Shown here one piece after another: positions 1-4,228 of a stretch of DNA of 6,087 nucleotides. The stretch comes from Chloroflexota bacterium (GTDB lineage Bacteria > Chloroflexota > Dehalococcoidia > SZUA-161 > SpSt-899). Each line of letters opens with the position of its first letter. Positions within the stretch are counted from its first letter, which is position 1. The position numbers and the translations under genes are program-made. The notes beneath the pieces were generated by a model that did not search any database, was not told the origin of the DNA, and saw only the letters and a list, made by a program, of their open reading frames with translations. The stretch spans positions 1-6,087 of the forward strand of contig QLUN01000054.1 in assembly GCA_018725455.1 (NCBI GenBank). The letters are read 5' to 3'.

Positions 1-69
1 TCGCTCAAGCTCGAAGCCGAAGGGCGAGGACGCGGTGTCGAGCGTCCGTGCGACTTGCCAGAGTAATAG

Positions 70-252
70 CAAGGGGTACGTTTCTCGGGGACAAGGTCAG
101 GGCATCGCGCCTGGGAGGTCAAGAGGGTGCTGTCGAAGGCCATTGCCGAGCACCGCGACCCGTCGCCATGTTTCAGAGGCGTCGACTACGACGGGCTCAT
201 CGCGCGCTGTACGACCGACCCCGAAGCAGTCATCAGTGTGCAGGTGATCTGA
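70..252 (+). pseudogene. Possible C-terminal coding remnant, family unknown
   Basis: Reading frame 1 is open from just after two adjacent stops (64-69) to a TGA at 250-252. The last ~40 codons look coding: third positions are mostly G or C, and the peptide reads plausibly (it includes FRGVDYDGLIARCTTDPEAV). There is no ATG in this frame. The only start option I saw is a GTG at 127, without a clear Shine-Dalgarno. Frame 1 from the window edge to the stop at 64-66 is also open and might be an earlier part of the same decayed gene. I do not recognise the family. It may be a degraded gene end left beside the origin, or chance; confidence is low. Confidence 0.22.
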
Positions 253-273
253 TTGAGATCATGCCACCCCTTG

Positions 274-303
274 CGGCTTCTAGAGGCTTCTAGCGGCTTC
301 TAG
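274..303. repeat. Three tandem 10-bp repeats (GGCTTCTAG)
   Basis: GGCTTCTAG occurs at 275-283, 285-293 and 295-303, each preceded by one variable base (C, A, C). The exact 10-bp period places the copies on nearly the same face of the helix, as in phased protein-binding sites. They lie upstream of the origin-like region. No coding frame explains them. Confidence 0.75.
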
Positions 304-330
304 TTGCGCTGGCCGGCCCCTGAGCTTGAG

Positions 331-350
331 AGCGGCTCCCAGCGGCTCCT
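331..350. repeat. Two tandem 10-bp repeats (AGCGGCTCC)
   Basis: AGCGGCTCC is present at 331-339 and 341-349, again with a 10-bp period, 28 bp beyond the GGCTTCTAG triplet. The words are related (both contain GGCT-C), so both sets may be diverged members of one repeat family. Confidence 0.6.
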
Positions 351-393
351 GCGCCCCATGCCTAGACCTTTTTGTGGATGGAGGGCTTTTACC

Positions 394-530
394 CGCAATT
401 TTTTTGCGTTGCTCTTTTGCAACAAAGAGCCGCCGGGTGGGGCGTGGCGTGCTCTCATGAGAAAGCGTCCGCCACCGCCAGGTGGGGCGGATCGCTTTCT
501 CTAGGTATCTCATAGAAGATACCTAGAGAA
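394..530. other. Chain of four stem-loops beside the iterons
   Basis: Four inverted repeats follow each other. (1) 394-408: CGCAA, loop TTTTT, TTGCG. (2) 411-430: GCTCTTT, loop TGCAAC, AAAGAGC. (3) 459-501: outer stem GAGAAAGCG/CGCTTTCTC, middle stem TCCGCC/GGCGGA, inner ACC/GGT, with small bulges (T492; G484-G485) and loop GCCA. (4) 497-530: a perfect 14-bp dyad. Stems 3 and 4 share bases 497-501, so they compete for them. No open frame accounts for this much symmetry. It could be a structured RNA, a single-strand initiation site or part of a replication-control region; the sequence does not decide between these. Confidence 0.6.
497..530. repeat. Perfect 14-bp inverted repeat with 6-bp centre
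   Basis: TTCTCTAGGTATCT (497-510), centre CATAGA (511-516), then the exact reverse complement (517-530). Such a long perfect dyad next to iterons suggests an operator bound by the replication initiator, or a recombination site: the 6-bp centre equals the XerC/XerD spacing, although the arms do not resemble dif. No T-run follows on the + strand, so it is not a typical terminator. Confidence 0.8.
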
Positions 531-609
531 GAGCATAGAACACAAATTGTGAAAACAAGTAAAAACCCAATTAAAACAACAAGTTACGTCATTTTTTTTG
601 AGCAAAAAA
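531..609. other. A+T-rich stretch next to iterons
   Basis: This stretch is visibly A+T-rich, with A-runs and an eight-T run (592-599), in contrast to the G+C-rich flanks. It includes the small palindrome CACAAATTGTG (541-551). Iteron-type origins commonly have an A+T-rich melting region beside the iterons, so I read it as a candidate DNA-unwinding element. No good nine-base DnaA box is visible inside it. Confidence 0.5.
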
Positions 610-694
610 GGGTGCTAAACTGCTCAGGGTGGGGTGCTAAACTGCTCAGGGTGGGGTGCTAAACTGCTCAGGGTGGGGTGCTAAACTGCTCAGG
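610..694. repeat. Four direct repeats (iterons), 22-bp period
   Basis: The 16-base word TGCTAAACTGCTCAGG is repeated exactly at 613-628, 635-650, 657-672 and 679-694, with six-base spacers that are all GTGGGG. A 22-bp period (two helical turns) with identical copies is characteristic of Rep-protein iterons in theta-replicating plasmids. A TGAGCA at 599-604 is the reverse complement of part of the word and may be an extra inverted half-site. No rep gene is recognisable in the window, so it may lie outside (for example left of position 1). Confidence 0.85.
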
Positions 695-758
695 CAAATT
701 CTACCCTCCACACCTGCTTCAGAACTTCATTTTGTGACGACTTTGTGAAATCTTGTCG

Positions 759-793
759 AAAAAAAAGCGCCCTTCAATGAAGGGCGCTTTTTT
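759..793. terminator. Perfect bidirectional intrinsic terminator
   Basis: GCGCCCTTC (767-775), loop AAT, GAAGGGCGC (779-787) form a nine-pair perfect G+C-rich stem, flanked by eight A (759-766) and six T (788-793). The symmetry allows termination in both directions. It lies 4 bp beyond the minus-strand stop codon at 798-800, so it should end the TIM-barrel gene's transcript and also insulate the iteron region. Confidence 0.92.
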
Positions 794-797
794 GGTT

Positions 798-1556
798 TTA
801 GTGAGCCTGCCTCAGCTTGGGCGGAGCGCCTTCGCTGAAAACAACCGCACTCGGGTGGATGTTTCCCAAAAACTGCCACCACCAGGGGCGGACTTCGCAC
901 ATTCTGTGCTCATCCGCCCTCCCGCAGTTGTCGGAAAGGTGAACCTCCATACATCGCTCGGAAGCCAGCATCTCCCGAACCAAGCCATCCTCCCTCTGGC
1001 GAGATAGTGTGGCCACTATCTTTATGTGCGAGAGGTCAAGCGCATAGTCAACACCAGACTCTAGCATTGCTTGGTAGTCACGCCAGGTTGAGAGAATCCA
1101 CGGATCGCCTTTTGGCGTGGGATAACCTCCCTCGACACCCACTCTGCAATTGAAAAGATCTGCTGCCCTCTTCGTGGATTCGAAGATCTCGGCAAGGCTC
1201 TTTCCTGAGTCGCGCCTGCCCGCATGGGCGGTGTATCCATGTGCTCCGAGCCTGCTATTGATTCTTGACAATGCTTGCCAATAGGGATCGCGCCCGTCAA
1301 AGGCGTCTAGGTTGATTACCTTGCGCTCCGGCAAGACTCGCACATTGGCGTGCAACCGGAATTTTGTATACGGGTATGCATCCATCAGATCAATTGCAAG
1401 CTGCTCCGTCATCTGCCCAAGGTTTTGGGGGCAGATTTGGACGTGCTCAACTGCGAGCCGTCCAAGGCAGGGGTCATCAACCCCTTTTGCTGCTTTTCTC
1501 ATTGCGTCGGCGAATGTTCGTCCGCCAAAGACTGCTAGTGAAGCATTGGTGATCAT
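798..1556 (-). CDS. Xylose isomerase-like/endonuclease IV-like TIM-barrel protein
   Basis: This encodes 252 residues, a predicted cytosolic metalloenzyme of the AP endonuclease family 2/xylose isomerase-like TIM-barrel superfamily. The evidence is nine candidate metal ligands in the order and pairing known from endonuclease IV: His69 (RLHAN), His111 (TAHAG), Glu142 (VEGG), Asp174 and His177 (DLSH), His206 (EVHLSDN), Asp215 and His217 (ADEH), and Glu242 (SEG). The spacing is close to that enzyme's. A Trp triplet (225-227) precedes the last strand. The family includes DNA repair nucleases, sugar isomerases and epimerases, and peptide-modifying enzymes, so the substrate cannot be named. The ATG at 1554-1556 has no convincing Shine-Dalgarno, and the frame stays open upstream to a stop at 1692-1694 with coding-like residues (…RGNPEIHA just before the Met) but no further ATG/GTG/TTG. 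The N-terminus may therefore be truncated or misassigned. The gene lies downstream of another minus-strand gene but beyond that gene's terminator. Confidence 0.8.
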   Translation of the reverse strand: MITNASLAVFGGRTFADAMRKAAKGVDDPCLGRLAVEHVQICPQNLGQMTEQLAIDLMDAYPYTKFRLHANVRVLPERKVINLDAFDGRDPYWQALSRINSRLGAHGYTAHAGRRDSGKSLAEIFESTKRAADLFNCRVGVEGGYPTPKGDPWILSTWRDYQAMLESGVDYALDLSHIKIVATLSRQREDGLVREMLASERCMEVHLSDNCGRADEHRMCEVRPWWWQFLGNIHPSAVVFSEGAPPKLRQAH

Positions 1557-1637
1557 GGCATGAATCTCAGGATTCCCGCGAATTACGGTACACCTTTTGA
1601 CTCTTCCTGAATAAAGCCCTGTTGCACGCGCTTCAAG

Positions 1638-1673
1638 AAAAAAACAGCGCCTCGGTTTCCCGGACGCTGTTTT
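1638..1673 (-). terminator. Intrinsic terminator of the 1684-2085 gene
   Basis: AAAACAGCG (1641-1649) pairs with CGCTGTTTT (1665-1673), with additional CC/GG pairs inside. On the minus strand the stem is followed by a seven-base U run (complement of A1638-1644). It begins 10 bp after the minus-strand stop codon at 1684-1686. It separates this gene from the TIM-barrel gene, which then would need readthrough or its own promoter. Confidence 0.8.
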
Positions 1674-1683
1674 CTTAATTTTA

Positions 1684-2085
1684 TCAGATTTCTATCCTTC
1701 CATCTAATGGATCTGCTTCAGTGTAGCCACCGTACCAGCCGCCAGTTACCCTGTACGTTCCATCCACATTTAATTCCAAATCTACTTGTCCGCCATCATT
1801 ATTGACGGCATCCCAGTAGGCTAGGTCAAACGCCGCTTCTTCGAGGATCCACTTGAAATTATTAGCCTCAAAGGATTTATCCTCACTCTCCTCCAGATCG
1901 TACTCCTCGCCATCCTTGTAATGCGTGATGTACTCCAAGTGCCCCTCGTCACCCCCACCAACCACCTTGGTTTCAATCTTGGTGATTGCGTTTTCTTTCA
2001 TCCATTCCAATACTACCTTCAACCTGTCTAATACCCCTTTTTCGGGGCCAATTTCTTCGGTTTCGGCAGCTTCGTTCATGTTCAT
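1684..2085 (-). CDS. Small acidic DUF6878-like protein
   Basis: This encodes 133 residues, soluble and acidic, with no signal peptide or membrane segment. Three features recall the uncharacterised DUF6878 family as I remember it: a central VVGGGDEGHLEYIT block (about 42-55) after an amphipathic helix (VLEWMKENAITKIE), an (F/Y)DLAYW helix near residue 86, and an NNDGG turn (about 94-98) followed by a β-rich C-terminus with a GGWYGGY motif. No function is known for that family, and the match was not checked by search. Start options are the ATG at 2083-2085, used here with AGGG ten bases upstream, or the ATG two codons later. The gene ends at its own terminator. Its upstream region (2100-2235) is rich in inverted repeats, suggesting operator control. 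Confidence 0.75.
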   Translation of the reverse strand: MNMNEAAETEEIGPEKGVLDRLKVVLEWMKENAITKIETKVVGGGDEGHLEYITHYKDGEEYDLEESEDKSFEANNFKWILEEAAFDLAYWDAVNNDGGQVDLELNVDGTYRVTGGWYGGYTEADPLDGRIEI

Positions 2086-2134
2086 GGCGGTGTAACCCTA
2101 CTTTTTGCCGTCAAGGCGCGGCTCCACCTATGGA

Positions 2135-2150
2135 ATTAGGACGCCCTAAT
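2135..2150. promoter_or_regulatory. ATTAGG/CCTAAT dyad, candidate operator
   Basis: ATTAGG (2135-2140), four-base centre ACGC, CCTAAT (2145-2150): a perfect 6-4-6 dyad 50 bp upstream of the minus-strand start at 2085. The same half-site recurs in the palindrome TTAGGCCTAA at 2222-2231 (preceded by A). Two sites for one symmetrical repressor would fit, but no regulator gene is adjacent. Confidence 0.45.
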
Positions 2151-2161
2151 GTTGTTGCGAG

Positions 2162-2187
2162 TGTTGCAGGAACCGACTCCTGCAACA
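2162..2187. repeat. Perfect 10-bp inverted repeat with 6-bp centre
   Basis: TGTTGCAGGA (2162-2171), centre ACCGAC, TCCTGCAACA (2178-2187). It lies upstream of the DUF6878-like gene. No T-run follows on either strand, so it is more likely an operator or a leader-RNA hairpin than a terminator. A partial copy of the arm word (GTTCCTGCC) follows at 2196-2204. Confidence 0.7.
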
Positions 2188-2221
2188 GTCAAGATGTTCC
2201 TGCCACGGGGCTAAATCAGCA

Positions 2222-2231
2222 TTAGGCCTAA
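2222..2231. promoter_or_regulatory. TTAGGCCTAA palindrome, second candidate operator half-site pair
   Basis: A perfect 10-bp palindrome that re-uses the ATTAGG half-site of 2135-2150, 72-87 bp away. It lies between the divergent minus-strand gene (start 2085) and the plus-strand promoter at 2380. Confidence 0.35.
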
Positions 2232-2379
2232 GATTTTGATGTTTTCTCCAGTGGGCAGTCACGAGGCATCTGGTCATCACAAATGAATGGATACATGAGT
2301 TCTTAGCTACCGATTCTCAGGTAAGTTTCCAATTCAGTACTCCTATGAGAACCAAGCTATGCAGGGTTTAACTATGTAC
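2232..2379. other. Intergenic stretch without recognised gene
   Basis: With its flanks (2086-2456) this forms a gap of about 370 bp between divergent genes. Only very short frames occur here and none has a Shine-Dalgarno with a sustained reading frame. I see no tRNA cloverleaf or further strong dyad. Apart from the dyads at its left edge and the promoter at its right edge I can assign nothing to it. Confidence 0.5.
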
Positions 2380-2408
2380 TTGACTACCTAAAAAAATTAT
2401 GGTACGAT
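2380..2408 (+). promoter_or_regulatory. Sigma-70-type promoter for the 2457-3803 genes
   Basis: -35 TTGACT (2380-2385), a 17-bp A-rich spacer, and -10 TACGAT (2403-2408). The -35 matches five of six consensus positions and the -10 four of six, with ideal spacing. Transcription would start near 2415, giving a ~42-base leader before the ATG at 2457. No operator-like dyad overlaps it. Confidence 0.7.
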
Positions 2409-2456
2409 CTACTTGTTTTGGAGAAAACTGGTTCAGCAAAAAGAGGAGCTAGCGAT

Positions 2457-2699
2457 ATGGCAAGCTACAAAGACGCGGTCATCTGGATCGCAGACAATGA
2501 CGATAGCGATTTGGGCGACCCGAATACAGGAACCTACATCGTCTCGATTTCACTCGTATCCGACATCTTCGGCAAAGAGCCGCACGCGGTTTATCTGGAT
2601 GTTGTTCGTCGTCGCAAAATCGACAATGCAAAACACCAGCGGCTTATCTTGGCAGGACAGAAAGAGGCAGGCCGGGGCGCGGCAAGGGGTCACTCGTGA
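2457..2699 (+). CDS. Small plasmid-type conserved protein, function unknown
   Basis: This encodes 80 residues. The start is fixed by AGAGGAG (2441-2447) nine bases before ATG 2457; an upstream TTG at 2418 in the same frame lacks such a site. The N-terminal ~50 residues (an AVIWIADND stretch, then a TGTYIVSISLVSDIFGKEP stretch and DVVRRR) resemble small proteins I remember from proteobacterial plasmids, which share a WIA-x-ND start and a VSD/VAD-x-FGK-x-P helix. That is memory, not a search. The basic, low-complexity tail (GQKEAGRGAARGHS) looks less conserved and may have been altered when the following transposase remnant arrived. The stop codon overlaps the next gene's start (GTGA at 2696-2699), so the two are probably translationally coupled. 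Confidence 0.75.
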   Translation: MASYKDAVIWIADNDDSDLGDPNTGTYIVSISLVSDIFGKEPHAVYLDVVRRRKIDNAKHQRLILAGQKEAGRGAARGHS

Positions 2700-3193
2700 C
2701 CGAGCCCACAATCTCAGCGCCCCAGTTTTTTGAGGTGTTCCCCAGCGCCGAAAAGGCGCGGGCCTACATCGAGAGCAGGTGCTGGCCCGATGGAGCCGTT
2801 TGTCCATCCTGCGGCGAGTCCAGGCGCATCACAACCCGCAAGGATGGCTTCTACCGCTGCAACGCCTGCAAGAGCGACTTCACCTTTCGGACAGGAACCA
2901 TCTTCGAGCGATCTCACATCCCTCTGCACAAGTGGCTCTACGCTATGTATCTACTGTCCACTGATTGTAATGGGATCAGCAGCATCCGACTTGGCAAACA
3001 GCTTGGCATAACACAGAAGTCAGCGTGGTTCATGCTTAAGCGACTCCGCGAGGCCTGTGGCAAACAATTGACCAAGATTGGCGGCAAGGAGTCCACCGGC
3101 AAACATGGAGGCAAGAAGCGGAAGGCTGGCCGGATGCACGGCGTTGGTGATGAGACGCTGGTGCATGCAAAATCCGGCGAAACCAGCACCTAA
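2696..3193 (+). pseudogene. Truncated IS1595-family transposase (zinc ribbon + HTH only)
   Basis: A 165-codon frame starting at GTG 2696. Residues 10-60 form the IS1595-type N-terminus: the FFEVFPSAEKARAY segment, then a zinc ribbon with Cys36, Cys39, Cys55 and Cys58 (CPSC…CNAC). RTGTIFERSHIPLHKWLYAMY follows in two adjoining parts, with a helix-turn-helix at about 93-120 (GISSIRLGKQLG, then QKSAWFMLKRLREAC). In active relatives the next block carries the first catalytic Asp just before the sequence (Y/F)(I/V)GGKE. Here LTK joins directly to IGGKE (128-132), so roughly ten residues with that Asp are missing in frame. The similarity ends by ~150 and the frame stops about half-way along a usual ~300-residue protein. 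It cannot be an active DDE transposase. It may be a decaying remnant, or a retained DNA-binding protein, since the frame is intact and coupled to the gene upstream. Confidence 0.8.
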
Positions 3194-3266
3194 TTGGCTG
3201 CAACAGCAGACCGCTCATCTCGCGTCATTGTGAGTGCAGCAACTTGCTGCACTACCGGACACAAAG

Positions 3267-3803
3267 ATGAAAAACATAATTATGGGGCGTCTAATTGCGC
3301 ATGAGCCAATTTCCACAAATTCAATTGAAGAAGGGCGAATGGGTGGCGAAGAATATATCGATCAAGATGCAGAAATTGCATTCCTCTGTCTACGTCTTGA
3401 GACACTAATGGCTAAAAAGCTTGATCGGGTTCCGATTTCAAGCCCCATGGATGTGAAAAGGCTTCTAATTGGTCGCCTTGCTGGCCGTGAAGACGAGGAG
3501 TTTCACGCATTATTCCTTGACAACAGGCATCGAATAATAGCAATAGAGGCGCTTTTTAGGGGGACGTTGGATTCATGCAGCACGCCAATAGCGCCTATTT
3601 TACGAGCCGCTCTAAAGCATAAGGCTAGTGCCTGCATTCTCGCTCACCAGCACCCCGCTGGTTCCGGGGAACCATCGATGGCAGATCGGAAACTCACCTT
3701 AATGATCAAAGAATCTCTTTCTCTTATTGATATTCGCCTCCTGGATCATATGATTGTCCACGGCGCGGAGGTTACTTCAATGACTGAGCGCGGTCTAATC
3801 TGA
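3267..3803 (+). CDS. radC: RadC-family JAB-domain protein
   Basis: This encodes 178 residues from ATG 3267. The C-terminal ~110 residues are a full RadC-type JAB (MPN+) domain: EEFHALFLDN (77-86; Glu78 as the candidate catalytic Glu), LFRGTLD (96-102), and the metal motif His127-Gln-His129-Pro-x-Gly with Ser137 and Asp140. The domain continues through LLDHMIVHG and ends in ERGLI. All residues of a zinc-dependent JAMM centre are present, although the first pair reads HQHPAG where HNHPSG is usual. The helix-hairpin-helix N-terminus of chromosomal RadC is absent, as in the short plasmid and prophage forms; despite the name, a DNA-repair role is not established for the family. The ribosome site is weak (GGA seven bases before the ATG). 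An in-frame GTG at 3234 and an ATG at 3282 are alternatives. It looks A+T-richer than its upstream neighbours. It lies 73 bp after the transposase remnant and ends at a terminator. Confidence 0.88.
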   Translation: MKNIIMGRLIAHEPISTNSIEEGRMGGEEYIDQDAEIAFLCLRLETLMAKKLDRVPISSPMDVKRLLIGRLAGREDEEFHALFLDNRHRIIAIEALFRGTLDSCSTPIAPILRAALKHKASACILAHQHPAGSGEPSMADRKLTLMIKESLSLIDIRLLDHMIVHGAEVTSMTERGLI

Positions 3804-3818
3804 CACCTTTCCATAACC

Positions 3819-3858
3819 AACACCCGAACAGCAATGCGCTGCTCGGGTGTTTCCTTAT
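3819..3858 (+). terminator. Intrinsic terminator after the RadC-like gene
   Basis: AACACCCGAACAGC (3819-3832), loop AATGC, GCTGCTCGGGTGTT (3838-3851): 13 of 14 positions pair, followed by a T-rich tail (TTTCCTTAT). It lies 15 bp after the stop codon and closes the plus-strand gene group. Confidence 0.85.
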
Positions 3859-4180
3859 GTCGGATCACAATAACCCCGAGGCTGAAAGAGAGCATCCTTC
3901 AATGACTACTTTTTGCTCGGCAGCGACCTCATATGCCCATTCATTGACGGTCTTAAACGCCCTCCCTTCGCTCGGGCTCTGGAGGCGCTTTGCGCCTATG
4001 GGACGGGCTTCGCCCGGCCGGGAGAGGCTTCGCCTCTTTCGAGTCGCCGAACAGACCGACTCACCGCTGCACGCGGTTCGTCGGTCGGCCCTTGGCCGGG
4101 AGAGGCTTCGCCTCTGGAGGCGCTTTGCGCCATTTTGGATGTGTTGTTTAGGCTGGTTTGTGTTTGTTTTTGGTGATTGA
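3859..4180. other. Gene-free stretch between terminators
   Basis: Open frames on both strands cross this stretch, but they are made of hairpin repeats, have no recognisable protein features and lack convincing ribosome sites. I treat them as spurious. The contents are the hairpin array at 3983-4131 and the left shoulder of the terminator at 4180-4228. Confidence 0.6.
3983..4131. repeat. Array of short perfect hairpins, mostly with three-base loops
   Basis: In order: AGGCGC-TTT-GCGCCT (3983-3997), CGGGC-TTC-GCCCG (4004-4016), AGAGGC-TTC-GCCTCT (4023-4037), a larger stem ACCGAC…GTCGGT enclosing ACCGC-TGCAC-GCGGT (4055-4085), CGGCC-CTT-GGCCG (4086-4098), AGAGGC-TTC-GCCTCT again (4101-4115) and GGCGC-TTT-GCGCC again (4119-4131). 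Six of the seven loops are pyrimidine triplets. The segments GGGAGAGGCTTCGCCTCT (4020-4037, 4098-4115) and GGAGGCGCTTTGCGCC (3981-3996, 4116-4131) are exact duplicates, so the array probably grew by copying of small palindromic units. Function is unknown. Confidence 0.8.
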
Positions 4181-4228
4181 AAAAAGCAATGACCCACGTT
4201 TTGGCGTGGGTCATTGAGTTGTTTTTTT
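4180..4228. terminator. Bidirectional intrinsic terminator
   Basis: CAATGACCCACG (4187-4198), loop TTTTGG, CGTGGGTCATTG (4205-4216): a perfect 12-pair stem. Seven T follow at 4222-4228 on the + strand and six A precede at 4180-4185, giving a U run for minus-strand transcripts. It starts 10 bp past the minus-strand stop at 4227-4229, so it terminates the 4227-4994 gene. Confidence 0.9.

Larger units (their letters stand above)
394..758. other. Putative plasmid replication origin / incompatibility region
   Basis: This stretch combines stem-loops (394-530), an A+T-rich segment (531-609), four iterons (610-694) and a direct repeat TTTGTGA at 731-737 and 742-748 (11-bp period). It contains no credible gene and is closed on the right by a bidirectional terminator. 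These parts are the usual ones of an iteron-controlled origin. What is missing for certainty is an adjacent initiator gene and clear DnaA boxes. It could instead be only an iteron-type control locus. Confidence 0.6.

Noticed and set aside
373..381. DnaA box
   Set aside because: TGTGGATGG matches only seven of nine positions of the reverse-complement consensus, is single, and lies far from the A+T-rich segment.
304..504. Open frames on both strands across 280-513
   Set aside because: They are composed of repeats and stem-loop sequence, have no ribosome site and give low-complexity proteins.
497..530. dif/Xer recombination site
   Set aside because: Only the 6-bp centre spacing agrees; the arms do not resemble XerC or XerD binding sequences. 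It was kept as an unexplained dyad.
610..694. CRISPR-like repeat array
   Set aside because: The intervals between the 16-bp words are identical six-base strings, so there are no variable spacers, and no cas genes are present. Iterons explain it better.
753..1007. Plus-strand frame opposite the TIM-barrel gene
   Set aside because: It is antisense to a gene with a complete set of family motifs and begins inside the bidirectional terminator region.
2413..2733. Alternative plus-strand frame of 106 codons
   Set aside because: It is a shadow of the well-supported 2457-2699 gene, with a weak start and no recognisable features.
3857..4214. Several overlapping open frames of 70-110 codons on both strands
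   Set aside because: They arise from stop-poor G+C-rich hairpin repeats, and none has a recognisable domain or convincing initiation site.
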